Origin: Chryseobacterium sp. ISL-80
GTDB lineage: Bacteria > Bacillota > Bacilli > Bacillales > Cytobacillaceae
Direction of reading: 5' to 3'
NCBI GenBank assembly: GCA_018613055.1
Contig: JAGGQZ010000001.1
Location: forward strand, 28,348 to 92,347
Length of the DNA stretch: 64,000 nucleotides
The notes under the pieces were generated by a model. That model ran no database searches. It worked only from the letters and a program-made list of their open reading frames with translations, and was not told where the DNA came from. A program made the translations under genes and the position numbers. This document shows positions 35,564-43,702 of this stretch, in pieces. Position 1 is the stretch's first letter, and every line of letters begins with the position of its first letter.

Positions 35564-36088
35564 ATGAAATGGACAATAAGTCAGATACAAAAACATCGAA
35601 ATAAGGACTTTCTGATTGACGAGTTTGTTCGAATGGACTCAATTAAGGAAACAGATCCGACAATCCGCGAGGTATCTCCCATCCATCTAACTGGAAGGGC
35701 GGATATCAGTGCCACAAGAGTGACATTCCACATCCGGATTGATGGTCACTTGATCCTGCCTTGTTCACGAACACTTGTTGATGTAAAATATCCAATTGAT
35801 GTGGAAACTACTGAAACTTTCATGTTAAACAGCTACGATTATGAGGCTGATGAGGAAGTTCATCAAGTAACAGGCGATGTCATTGATCTTGAACCCATCA
35901 TCAGGGATATCTTGCTGGTGGAAGTGCCGATGCAAGTATTCTGTGATGATAGCGCTGGTCAAGAAGGCGCACCCCAGTCAGGTAAGGATTGGGAAGTAAT
36001 CGAGGAACAGGAGAAATCCGAAAAACTTGATCCCCGGCTTGCCGGACTTGCAAAATTCTTTGAGGATTCCAAGGATTCCTCTGACTAA
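35564..36088 (+). CDS. ylbN: YceD family (DUF177) protein YlbN
   Basis: A 174-residue cytosolic protein of the YceD/DUF177 family. The N terminus [16 protein letters not shown], the strand pair [19 protein letters not shown], and DIEPIIRD-like [20 protein letters not shown] fit the family. Homologues are almost always encoded directly before rpmF and are linked to 23S rRNA accumulation in bacteria and plastids. The ATG at 35564 follows GGGGTGAT. The TTG at 35543 has no binding site and is rejected. Confidence 0.9.
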   Translation: MKWTISQIQKHRNKDFLIDEFVRMDSIKETDPTIREVSPIHLTGRADISATRVTFHIRIDGHLILPCSRTLVDVKYPIDVETTETFMLNSYDYEADEEVHQVTGDVIDLEPIIRDILLVEVPMQVFCDDSAGQEGAPQSGKDWEVIEEQEKSEKLDPRLAGLAKFFEDSKDSSD

Positions 36089-36168
36089 TGAATGAAAAAA
36101 GAGCGTGGAGGTCCAGAAAAGGACTGGCCTTCATAAACTTTCTTATTCCTTTTAAGGAGGTGGGAAGA

Positions 36169-36342
36169 ATGGCTGTACCATTTAGAAGAACGTCTAAAAC
36201 TGCGAAAAGAAAACGCCGTACTCATTTTAAATTACAAGTTCCGGGTATGGTAGCATGCCCTAACTGCGGTGAAATGAAACTTGCTCACCGTGTGTGCAAA
36301 GCTTGCGGAACATACAAAGGAAAAGAAGTTGTTAACGACTAA
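36169..36342 (+). CDS. rpmF: 50S ribosomal protein L32
   Basis: A 57-residue ribosomal protein of the large subunit. The basic N-terminal half ([17 protein letters not shown]) precedes a zinc ribbon with CPNC and CKAC pairs, so this is the zinc-containing C+ form. No zinc-free paralogue is visible in the window. AAGGAGGTG gives a near-perfect binding site before the ATG at 36169. The open frame extends upstream to an ATG that overlaps the ylbN stop (36088), but the added residues do not belong to L32. Confidence 0.97.
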   Translation: MAVPFRRTSKTAKRKRRTHFKLQVPGMVACPNCGEMKLAHRVCKACGTYKGKEVVND

Positions 36343-36353
36343 TTTTCTTTCAG

Positions 36354-36394
36354 AAAAAGCACAGGATGCAGATGCATCTCTGTGCTTTTTTTGT
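36354..36394 (+). terminator. Rho-independent terminator of ylbN-rpmF
   Basis: AAAGCACAG / CTGTGCTTT stem with an inner GATGCA / TGCATC helix and a T-tract of seven. Confidence 0.88.
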
Positions 36395-36550
36395 TTTATA
36401 GGAAATGATCGCAACTGGGGTTGTCATAATCCAGCTCCAGCGCTTATCTGGGCTGACCGGGGCGCTTGTACTTTTTGTCTATATTTGCTCCTTAATACAG
36501 AAAATTGATACAATTTGAAGGACTAGTGTTTTTCAGGAGGAGCGGGTTGG

Positions 36551-37318
36551 ATGGATTCATACATAATTTCAAAAGAAAAAGACGGAGTGCTGCTTTTTAC
36601 GATCAACAGGCCTGCCAGAAGAAATGCTATTGACTATGAGGTAATGGCAGGGCTGGAAACAGCAATCGAAATGGCGGCAGATCGGGATGTTAAAGTCTTT
36701 GCGATTACAGGTGCCGGTGAGCAGGCTTTCTGTTCGGGAGGCGATTTATCTGCCTTCCATCAATTGAAAACAGAAGAACAGGCATATGGGATGCTTTCGC
36801 GGATGGCTGGGATTCTATATAATCTGCTGACACTTCCAAAACCGACCATTGCGATTCTCAATGGTTCTGCAGTTGGGGGAGGTTGTGAAATAGCATCTGC
36901 CTGCGATTTCAGAATTGGAAAAGCAGAAATGAAAGCGGGTTTCGTCCAGGCAAACCTGGCAATTACAACTGGCTGGGGAGGGGGCACGATCCTCCTGGAA
37001 AGACTTCCACACGCAGCAATGAAAATGCTGCTTGATGCAAGAATCCACAATGCTGAAGAGCTAATGGGCCTTGGTTTCTTGAATCATTTATATACAGATG
37101 ATCCTATTGATGCCTGTCTCTCATTCATGAAAGAAAGTTTGAATAAAGAGACAGCGGTTTTAGAAGCTTATAAATCATTAATCAATAAAAAATGGGAGCA
37201 ATTATCAATGAGAGAAAGGATGGAAGCAGAAGCCGCAAAATGTGCTGTACTATGGGGAGAAGAAGCACATCATCAAAAAGTGGACGATTTTATGAGCAAA
37301 AAAAATAAAAATAATTGA
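36551..37318 (+). CDS. Enoyl-CoA hydratase/isomerase family protein
   Basis: A 255-residue crotonase-fold protein. The N-terminal LLFTINRPARRNAIDYEVM and the oxyanion-hole stretch FCSGGDLSAF (around residue 62) are typical. The first catalytic Glu is kept in GGGCEIASACDFRIG (around 115). The second, normally in a GQPEI-like motif, is replaced: the aligned segment reads FVQANLAITTGWGGG. The reaction is therefore probably not simple enoyl-CoA hydration. It is not in this place in B. subtilis. GGAGGAGCGG precedes the ATG. A role with the carboxylase operon 1.4 kb downstream is possible but unproven. Confidence 0.85.
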   Translation: MDSYIISKEKDGVLLFTINRPARRNAIDYEVMAGLETAIEMAADRDVKVFAITGAGEQAFCSGGDLSAFHQLKTEEQAYGMLSRMAGILYNLLTLPKPTIAILNGSAVGGGCEIASACDFRIGKAEMKAGFVQANLAITTGWGGGTILLERLPHAAMKMLLDARIHNAEELMGLGFLNHLYTDDPIDACLSFMKESLNKETAVLEAYKSLINKKWEQLSMRERMEAEAAKCAVLWGEEAHHQKVDDFMSKKNKNN

Positions 37319-37396
37319 TTGGTATTGGATGATATCAGTCTATCTTTCCTATTAGATGCATAAGAATGAATAAAAAACAATAGGAGGGATTTTCTG

Positions 37397-38017
37397 ATGC
37401 CACTAACCCGTCAGGATGCCTGGTCACAGGACGAAGACTTATTGCTTGCTGAAGTAGTATTGCGCAATATCCGCGAGGGCGGCACGCAATTAAAAGCTTT
37501 TGAGGAAGTAGGGAAACAGCTGTCAAGAACAGCCGCCGCCTGCGGTTTCCGCTGGAATTCCTATGTGAGGAAGCAATATAAATCCGGCATCGAACTAGCA
37601 AAAAAACAGCGAAAAGAAGCAAAAAAACAGGTGAAATCACAAGAAGTTACGGAAGAAGCTCAGGCTCCGGCAAGCGAAACGCCAAGCCCGGTCCAGGAGA
37701 TAAAGGAAAAACAATCGAATTTAAGCATTGAAGCAGTAAAACAGTATCTTGATGACCTCTATGAAAAAGCGGGAACTCTTAACAGTCAGGATGATCAGAA
37801 AGAAAAAATCCGCGGCCTTGAAAAGCAAATCTATTACTTGTCTGCTGAAAATGAAAAATTAGAGACAAAGCTGAGGTCGATGGAAGAAGACTATCGTGCC
37901 CTGATTGATATCATGGAGCGGGCCAAAAAAAGAGTAGGCCCTAAGGACGAAGAAAAACAGCAGAAAATGAACTTTCAGGTTGAGGGAAAAGGAAACCTGG
38001 AAAAGGTTGAAAAATAA
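37397..38017 (+). CDS. gerR: RsfA-family sporulation transcription factor GerR (YlbO)
   Basis: A 206-residue DNA-binding regulator. The N-terminal Myb/SANT-like domain ([20 protein letters not shown], then [20 protein letters not shown]) covers about residues 7-60. A basic Lys/Glu-rich linker follows, then a coiled coil (about 130-175, [20 protein letters not shown]). In B. subtilis ylbO was renamed gerR, a mother-cell regulator made under sigma-E that tunes spore coat gene expression. AGGAGGGA precedes the ATG. Its position before ylbP is conserved. Confidence 0.9.
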   Translation: MPLTRQDAWSQDEDLLLAEVVLRNIREGGTQLKAFEEVGKQLSRTAAACGFRWNSYVRKQYKSGIELAKKQRKEAKKQVKSQEVTEEAQAPASETPSPVQEIKEKQSNLSIEAVKQYLDDLYEKAGTLNSQDDQKEKIRGLEKQIYYLSAENEKLETKLRSMEEDYRALIDIMERAKKRVGPKDEEKQQKMNFQVEGKGNLEKVEK

Positions 38018-38026
38018 ACAATAAGA

Positions 38027-38052
38027 AGCGCCTGCCAGATTTGGCAGGCGCT
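38027..38052. terminator. Hairpin between gerR and ylbP, probable terminator
   Basis: AGCGCCTGCCA / TGGCAGGCGCT perfect 11-bp stem with loop GATT. The T-run is weak on both strands, but it lies between convergent genes. Confidence 0.65.
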
Positions 38053-38064
38053 ATTAATATGTTC

Positions 38065-38538
38065 TTACTGGACTTGTTCCGTTACACCGGCAGGATACCA
38101 GACAAGCGGGTTTTCACCACGGTCTCTTTCCACATCATAATGAACAGGCGTGAAGCCCATCTTTTCCCAGAAGTCCTGAGATTTAACTCTTGGATTAGTC
38201 TTGATTGGCAGGCCAAAGGTTTTCGCGAATTCAACGAGCGCTTTGCCATAGCCCTTTCCCTGGTAATCCGGAAGTACTTCAAGCTTCCAAAGCTCCAGAT
38301 AATCCTGGGAAGGTTCGAAGTAACGGTCAAACTGTTTCTTGACCTGATAAAGGCTCATGCGCGCAACAAGCTTGTCGCCGAAATAAATACCGTAAAACGG
38401 TGAATCGCTATCATTTTCCACAATATTCGCTTCCAGATCCTCCAGCATTGAAAGCTCCTGATGGCCATACTCCTTGAATTTCTTGAATTCCTCTAACGTC
38501 TTATAATTGATTTTAAGTTTTTCCACTTTTTTCACCAT
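38065..38538 (-). CDS. ylbP: GNAT family N-acetyltransferase YlbP
   Basis: A 157-residue single-domain GNAT protein. The acetyl-CoA loop VLPDYQGKGYGKALVEFAK lies at about residues 88-106. It is preceded by LELWKLE and followed by FWEKMGFTPVHYD. Length and position match B. subtilis YlbP; the acceptor is unknown. AGGGAGTGT precedes the ATG at 38538 on the minus strand. It is convergent to gerR. Confidence 0.9.
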   Translation of the reverse strand: MVKKVEKLKINYKTLEEFKKFKEYGHQELSMLEDLEANIVENDSDSPFYGIYFGDKLVARMSLYQVKKQFDRYFEPSQDYLELWKLEVLPDYQGKGYGKALVEFAKTFGLPIKTNPRVKSQDFWEKMGFTPVHYDVERDRGENPLVWYPAGVTEQVQ

Positions 38539-38770
38539 AATACACTCCCTCTATCAAGCCGCCAATCAATGACTGATCATGCGCTTTTCCTATTCTGAAA
38601 AAGGCAGCTGAAATTATTTGTTTTTTTACACCTATTTTTATTATATTATAAAAACATGAAAAATTCTGCATTTGAATTTTAGAAAGCGGTTCCAATTTTT
38701 GCAGGAAGAATACAGAATATTGTAGAATTTTATAAGTGAGCGTAATTTTTTACGGGAAAGGGGAAAGAGC

Positions 38771-40114
38771 GTGCAAAAAATATTGATTGCAAACAGAGGA
38801 GAAATAGCGCTTCGCATTATCCGCACTTGCCGTGAGCTTGGAATTGATACTGTGGCTGTCTATTCAGATGCTGATCAGGAACTGCCTTTTGTAAAAGAAG
38901 CTGACAGCGCTTTCCGGATTGGTGAGCCGCCGGTTCAGAAATCCTACCTCAATACAGATGAAATTTTGAGAATCGCAAAGGAAGAAAAAGTGGATGGCAT
39001 CCATCCTGGTTATGGCTTTTTATCGGAAAACGCAGAGTTTGCCCGAAAAGTGCAGAAAGCTGGGTTGACATTCATCGGTCCTGCTCCGGATACGATTGAA
39101 AAGATGGGTGATAAAATCGTCGCAAGATCGACGATGGAAGCTGCGGGCGTTCCTGTTGTGCCGGGCAGTGACCAGGGTTTAAAAACGCTGGAGGACGCCG
39201 TCAGGCTTGCAGAAGAAATTGGCTACCCGGTCATGCTGAAGGCTAGCGGGGGCGGGGGCGGAATTGGCATGGTGCTCTGTGAAAATGAGCAAGCGCTCGC
39301 TAAGAATTTTGATTCCACGAAGGCCAGAGCAAAGGCATATTTTGGATCAGATGAAGTATTCATTGAAAAATACATCAAAAATGCCCGTCATGTCGAGGTC
39401 CAGATTTTTGGCGACAGCCATGGCAATCATGTACATATGTTTGAACGTGATTGCTCGATCCAGCGCCGTCACCAAAAAGTGATTGAAGAGGCGCCGTCAC
39501 CGTTCTTAAGGGAAGAAGCGCGGCAGAAAATGTATGAAACCGCAGTAACAGCTGCCAGGGCCGTGGATTATGTGAACGCCGGGACCGTGGAATTCATTGT
39601 GGATGAAAATGAGAATTTCTACTTTCTCGAAATGAATACAAGATTGCAGGTTGAACATCCGGTCACGGAAACCATTACCGGTCTCGATCTTGTGAAGTGG
39701 CAAATCCTCGTTGCGAGAGGCGAAAAACTTCCTTTGCTCCAGGATGAAATTGAGAAGAAGGGATCAGCGATTGAATTCCGTCTCTATGCGGAAGATCCAG
39801 TCAGGTTCTTGCCTTCACCAGGTAAAATCACTGAGTTTTCATGGGAAGATCGCGAAGGAGTCCGAGTCGATGCCGGTTATGAATCTGGTTCGACGGTCAC
39901 ACCTTATTATGACCCAATGGTTGCGAAATGCATCGCTGCGGGAGGAAACCGGGAAGAAGCCATCAAAATTGCTCAGGAATTTTTTGCAAACATGAAGCTG
40001 GAGGGAATCAAATCGAATGCTCCATTGTTTGTGGAAATTTTAGGTGAAGAAGGCTTTAAATCCGGAAACTACACAACTGCATATTTAACAGAAAGAAAAT
40101 TGGCATCAAAATAG
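38771..40114 (+). CDS. Biotin carboxylase subunit of an acyl-CoA carboxylase
   Basis: A 447-residue AccC-type enzyme that carboxylates biotin on its carrier protein with ATP and bicarbonate. It begins QKILIANRGEIALRIIRTCR, has the ATP-grasp glycine loop KASGGGGGIGMV (around residue 158), the biotin/bicarbonate segment EMNTRLQVEHPVTE (around 289), and the C-terminal domain. It lacks fused carrier or transferase domains. The GTG start follows GGGGAAAGAG. It is the first gene of a three-gene operon, 14 bases before the carrier gene. The name accC is avoided because a housekeeping copy is expected elsewhere. Confidence 0.92.
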   Translation: MQKILIANRGEIALRIIRTCRELGIDTVAVYSDADQELPFVKEADSAFRIGEPPVQKSYLNTDEILRIAKEEKVDGIHPGYGFLSENAEFARKVQKAGLTFIGPAPDTIEKMGDKIVARSTMEAAGVPVVPGSDQGLKTLEDAVRLAEEIGYPVMLKASGGGGGIGMVLCENEQALAKNFDSTKARAKAYFGSDEVFIEKYIKNARHVEVQIFGDSHGNHVHMFERDCSIQRRHQKVIEEAPSPFLREEARQKMYETAVTAARAVDYVNAGTVEFIVDENENFYFLEMNTRLQVEHPVTETITGLDLVKWQILVARGEKLPLLQDEIEKKGSAIEFRLYAEDPVRFLPSPGKITEFSWEDREGVRVDAGYESGSTVTPYYDPMVAKCIAAGGNREEAIKIAQEFFANMKLEGIKSNAPLFVEILGEEGFKSGNYTTAYLTERKLASK

Positions 40115-40128
40115 AGGAGGATATGGAT

Positions 40129-40341
40129 ATGAAAGAAATTACAGCAAGTATGGCAGGAACAGTATTGAATGTGATGGTGGCCGCTGGGGATTCCATTACG
40201 GAAGGCCAGGAAGTATTGATGCTTGAATCGATGAAGATGGAAATCCCTGTTGAAAGCCAGGGGGCAGGAACGGTAGCTGAAGTGAAAGTAAATATCGGCG
40301 ACTTTGTTAACGAAGGCGATATCCTGCTTGTACTAGAATAA
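40129..40341 (+). CDS. Biotin carboxyl carrier protein, single domain
   Basis: A 70-residue stand-alone biotinyl domain. The biotin-accepting Lys is in the canonical ESMKMEI motif (around residue 35), framed by GTVLNVMVAAGDSITEGQ and GTVAEVKVNIGDFVNEGD. It carries CO2 between the carboxylase at 38771 and the transferase at 40415. AGGAGG is eight bases before the ATG at 40129 and only two before the one at 40123, so the shorter form is preferred. It resembles the YngHB type rather than the long AccB. Confidence 0.92.
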   Translation: MKEITASMAGTVLNVMVAAGDSITEGQEVLMLESMKMEIPVESQGAGTVAEVKVNIGDFVNEGDILLVLE

Positions 40342-40414
40342 TAGCAAAGTAAAGGCGCCGAACTAGCCCTTTAAAGGGGAAGGATTGAACCAAATAGGTT
40401 TTAGGAGGGGAACA

Positions 40415-41956
40415 ATGACAACCGCAAAGACTTTAACGGATACTTTACAAGAGAAAGTCCAGCAAATTGAAGCTGGCGGCCACCAGAAATATCATGACAA
40501 GCTGGCGGAGCAAAATAAATTGTTCGTAAGAGATCGGCTTAATCTTTTATTTGACGAGGGAGTCTACGAGGAAGATGGCAAGTTCGCGAATTTCCAGGCT
40601 GGCGACCTGCCTGCAGATGGTGTCGTGACTGCTATTGGCAAAATCGGCGGACAGACTGTTTGTGTCATGGCGAATGATTCGACAGTAAAAGCAGGTTCAT
40701 GGGGTGCCAGGACGGTTGAGAAGATCATCAGGATCCAGGAAACAGCTGAAAAGCTGAAGGTTCCTTTATTGTATCTTGTCGACTCGGCAGGTGCCCGTAT
40801 CACTGACCAGCTTGATATGTTCCCGAACAGAAGGGGAGCAGGAAAGATCTTTTATAATCAGGTGAAATTGTCAGGTGTAATCCCGCAAATCTGCCTTCTA
40901 TTCGGACCTTCCGCAGCGGGAGGGGCCTATATTCCAGCGTTCTGCGATATCGTGATCATGGTGGACCAGAATGCGTCGATGTATCTCGGATCCCCAAGGA
41001 TGGCGGAAAAAGTCATTGGCGAAAAGGTCACATTGGAGGAAATGGGCGGCGCCCGCATGCACTGCTCTGTGAGTGGTGTAGGCGATATGCTTGTCTATAG
41101 TGAGCAAGAAGCCATTGAAGCAGCGAAGCGGTATTTGAGTTATTTCCCTGCGAATTTCCAATCAAAAACAGATTTGATTGAAGGAGTTGCTCCAAAGGCA
41201 GGAAGAAGCCTTGAAGAGATTGTTCCACTGAATCAAAATGCTCCTTTCGATATGTATGAAGGAATCGATGCCTTGATTGATGAAGGCAGTTTCTTTGAAA
41301 TCAAAAAGCTGTTCGCCCCTGAGATCATAACCGGCTTTGCCCGTATCGACGGACGTGCAGTCGGAATCATCGCGAATCAGCCAAAGGTGAAAGGCGGAGT
41401 TTTATTCGTTGATTCTGCTGATAAGGCGGCAAAATTCATCACACTCTGCGATGCCTTCCATATTCCATTGCTGTTCCTTGCCGATGTTCCAGGCTTCATG
41501 ATCGGAACAAAGGTTGAAAGGGCTGGTATCATCCGCCATGGCGCTAAACTGATTGCGGCGATGAGTTCAGCCACCGTACCCAAAATCTCTGTTATCGTCC
41601 GAAAGGCATACGGTGCTGGCTTGTATGCGATGGCAGGACCGGCATTCGAACCGGATTGCTGCATAGCGCTGCCTACTGCGCAAATTGCGGTAATGGGTCC
41701 TGAAGCGGCGGTAAATGCGGTGTATTCGAATAAAATCAATCAAATCGAAGACCCGAAAGAAAAAATCGCTTTTGTCCAGGAAAAGCATCAGGAATACAAA
41801 GAGAGCATTGACATCTATAAGCTGGCTTCCGAACTGATCGTAGACGATATCGTCGCAGCGAATGATTTAAGGAATGCCCTGATCGATCGCTTCAAATTAT
41901 ATGAAACAAAGGACATGGAGTTTAGTGTCAGGAAACACCCTGTCTATCCTGTGTAA
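40415..41956 (+). CDS. Acyl-CoA carboxylase beta (carboxyltransferase) subunit
   Basis: A 513-residue carboxyltransferase that carries both the N- and C-terminal crotonase-like halves, as in PccB, MccB and YngE. Oxyanion and CoA-binding stretches include FGPSAAGGAYIPAFCDIVIM (around residue 175) and, in the second half, VPGFMIGTKVERAGIIRHGA and PTAQIAVMGPEAAVNAV. The acyl substrate (propionyl-, methylcrotonyl-, acetyl- or other) cannot be decided from sequence alone. AGGAGGGG precedes the ATG at 40415. A terminator ends the operon. This operon is absent from the ylbP-ylbQ gap of B. subtilis. Confidence 0.93.
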   Translation: MTTAKTLTDTLQEKVQQIEAGGHQKYHDKLAEQNKLFVRDRLNLLFDEGVYEEDGKFANFQAGDLPADGVVTAIGKIGGQTVCVMANDSTVKAGSWGARTVEKIIRIQETAEKLKVPLLYLVDSAGARITDQLDMFPNRRGAGKIFYNQVKLSGVIPQICLLFGPSAAGGAYIPAFCDIVIMVDQNASMYLGSPRMAEKVIGEKVTLEEMGGARMHCSVSGVGDMLVYSEQEAIEAAKRYLSYFPANFQSKTDLIEGVAPKAGRSLEEIVPLNQNAPFDMYEGIDALIDEGSFFEIKKLFAPEIITGFARIDGRAVGIIANQPKVKGGVLFVDSADKAAKFITLCDAFHIPLLFLADVPGFMIGTKVERAGIIRHGAKLIAAMSSATVPKISVIVRKAYGAGLYAMAGPAFEPDCCIALPTAQIAVMGPEAAVNAVYSNKINQIEDPKEKIAFVQEKHQEYKESIDIYKLASELIVDDIVAANDLRNALIDRFKLYETKDMEFSVRKHPVYPV

Positions 41957-41960
41957 AACA

Positions 41961-41998
41961 ATGAAACGGAGATCCTTGAGGGTCTCCGTTTCATTTTT
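41961..41998 (+). terminator. Rho-independent terminator of the carboxylase operon
   Basis: ATGAAACGGAGA / TCTCCGTTTCAT perfect 12-bp stem and TTTTTG tail. Confidence 0.9.
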
Positions 41999-42163
41999 GT
42001 GCCGTTTAGCAAATTAACTCAAAAATCCTTAATCCTTTCTTCCTAAGAGGCATTTGTTTCTGCTAAAATATGACTAAAGATCTTACTATTGTTTTAACAT
42101 GTGATAGATTTTCAGGAGATGCACATCTTGATAGTGTGCGGAGACCTTCAATGAGGGGTACTT

Positions 42164-43066
42164 ATGAAGATAGCGATAATTGGCGGCGGTTCATTAGGTT
42201 TATTATTCTCCTATTACCTCGGCTTCAAAAACGAAGTTACCATCTATACGCGGACTAAGGAGCAAGCAGACGAGATCAATAAAAATGGACTGCATCTTAT
42301 AAAAGGCGGCATACCGCAGCCGCCGCTCAAGGTTTCGGCTGCGGCCATCCAGGATTGGAAAGGAACAGAAGAGTTTACGGTTGTGGCAGTGAAGCAATAC
42401 CAGCTTTCCGACCTAATGGCTGAGCTAAGGCTAAGGGTGAATGCCAGAGGCAGTATTCTTTTTCTGCAAAACGGTTACGGCCATATCAAGATGCTCCCGG
42501 AGATCACTGCGCCTGATATTTATGTGGGATCGGTCGAACATGGAGCTGTTAGAGAGAATGAATATACCGTTCAGCATAATGGCTTTGGGGTCACCAGAAC
42601 TGCAGTATTCCGCGGAGAAGACCGACTTCTCAGAGAATTTTCGCTGAGGGTTCCTGACGATTTTCCAATTCTCTTTGAATCTGATTATAAAGAGATGCTC
42701 ATCAAGAAGCTGGTGGTCAATGCTGTCATCAATCCATTGACTGCAATTTTGAAAGTCAGGAATGGTGAGCTGATCAATAATTCCTTTTATTTTGAGGTCT
42801 TCAAGCAAATGTTTGAGGAGTGTGCCCTTGTCCTTGGTCTGGAACATCGGGAAGAATACCTCCAGAACCTGATGACAGTCTGCACAAAAACAGCAGATAA
42901 CCATTCGTCCATGTATAAGGATATTGAAAATGGCAGACAGACTGAGATTGACGCCATCCTTGGATACTTGCTCGAATTATCAATAAGCAAAAATATCAAA
43001 GCTCCATTAATACATAACTATTATCATTGCATCAAGGGGAAGGAGCAAGAAAGGGAGGGAGCATGA
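42164..43066 (+). CDS. panE: 2-dehydropantoate 2-reductase (YlbQ/PanE)
   Basis: A 300-residue NADPH-dependent ketopantoate reductase for pantothenate and coenzyme A synthesis. The Rossmann glycine motif IIGGGSLGLLFSYYL is at residues 4-18, VAVKQYQL and LQNGYGH are the substrate-side loops, and the catalytic Lys lies in LIKKLVVNAVINPLTAI (around residue 178). Branches of this family have other substrates, so panE is the likely but not certain name. GAGGGG precedes the ATG. The stop overlaps the DUF3397 gene (ATGA). Confidence 0.88.
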   Translation: MKIAIIGGGSLGLLFSYYLGFKNEVTIYTRTKEQADEINKNGLHLIKGGIPQPPLKVSAAAIQDWKGTEEFTVVAVKQYQLSDLMAELRLRVNARGSILFLQNGYGHIKMLPEITAPDIYVGSVEHGAVRENEYTVQHNGFGVTRTAVFRGEDRLLREFSLRVPDDFPILFESDYKEMLIKKLVVNAVINPLTAILKVRNGELINNSFYFEVFKQMFEECALVLGLEHREEYLQNLMTVCTKTADNHSSMYKDIENGRQTEIDAILGYLLELSISKNIKAPLIHNYYHCIKGKEQEREGA

Positions 43067-43455
43067 TGCCTGGATTCTTCTCCGCACTTGTTGCCGTATT
43101 GATTACAGTGCCTATAATTGGCTATCTGGCTGTGTTCATCATCACCAAACAAATCACGGGAAACCACCGTCGATCTGTCAATCTCGCCATTGACTTCAGT
43201 ACTTTTTTGCTGGTACTGTCTGTCCATTTTTTGATCCTTACCATATGGGGAAAATCCTTTTTTTGGCTTATACTGATTATTTTATTTGGCTTGGCGGCCA
43301 TATTCGTCTGGATTCATTGGCACTATAAAGAGGAAATCATTCTGCCGAAGGTTTTTAAAGGTTTTTGGCGGTTTAATTTTCTGCTTTTCAGTTCAGCCTA
43401 CATCATTCTTGTTCTATTTGGTTTGTATAAGCGCCTGATGTTCCTGTTTGCTTGA
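43063..43455 (+). CDS. DUF3397 family membrane protein
   Basis: A 130-residue integral membrane protein with four hydrophobic helices. The loop FIITKQITGNHRRSVNLAID and the late KVFKGFWRFNFLLFSSAYI are typical of DUF3397 proteins, which lie between panE/ylbQ and bshC in many Bacillaceae. The function is unknown. GGGAGGGA precedes the ATG at 43063, which overlaps the panE stop. A second ATG directly follows. The upstream open frame to 43027 is inside panE. Confidence 0.85.
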   Translation: MMPGFFSALVAVLITVPIIGYLAVFIITKQITGNHRRSVNLAIDFSTFLLVLSVHFLILTIWGKSFFWLILIILFGLAAIFVWIHWHYKEEIILPKVFKGFWRFNFLLFSSAYIILVLFGLYKRLMFLFA

Positions 43456-43459
43456 CCTG

Positions 43460-43495
43460 ATGTTGGACTGTCTCTACGGAGGTCCAGCATTTTTT
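43460..43495 (+). terminator. Rho-independent terminator
   Basis: ATGTTGGAC / GTCCAGCAT stem with one mismatch and a T-tract of six, ending the panE-DUF3397 pair. Confidence 0.8.
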
Positions 43496-43651
43496 GATTT
43501 TTGCAAGCTGAAACGGAGCAAAAGCCTTCTGCACCTGACATAACCGAATGCTTATTCATCCTTTGTAGGGGTGGAGCGACTCCTATTCATAAAAAAACCT
43601 TGATTTTAGAAATTTCGAAAGGCAAAGTTTTTTTCTTTTCATTTCAAACAA

Positions 43652-43660
43652 TGCTATACT
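43652..43660 (+). promoter_or_regulatory. Extended -10 promoter of bshC
   Basis: TGCTATACT fits an extended -10 (TGn plus TATACT) 43 bases before the bshC start. The -35 region is poor (TTTCTT). Confidence 0.5.
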
Positions 43661-43702
43661 CATTACAGTGAAAATTGTTAACGAGAAAGGAAGTACAAGT
43701 TA

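Noticed and set aside
36088-36168. N-terminal extension of L32 from the ATG that overlaps the ylbN stop
   Set aside because: The 27 added residues do not belong to L32, and the perfect AAGGAGGTG is placed for the ATG at 36169.
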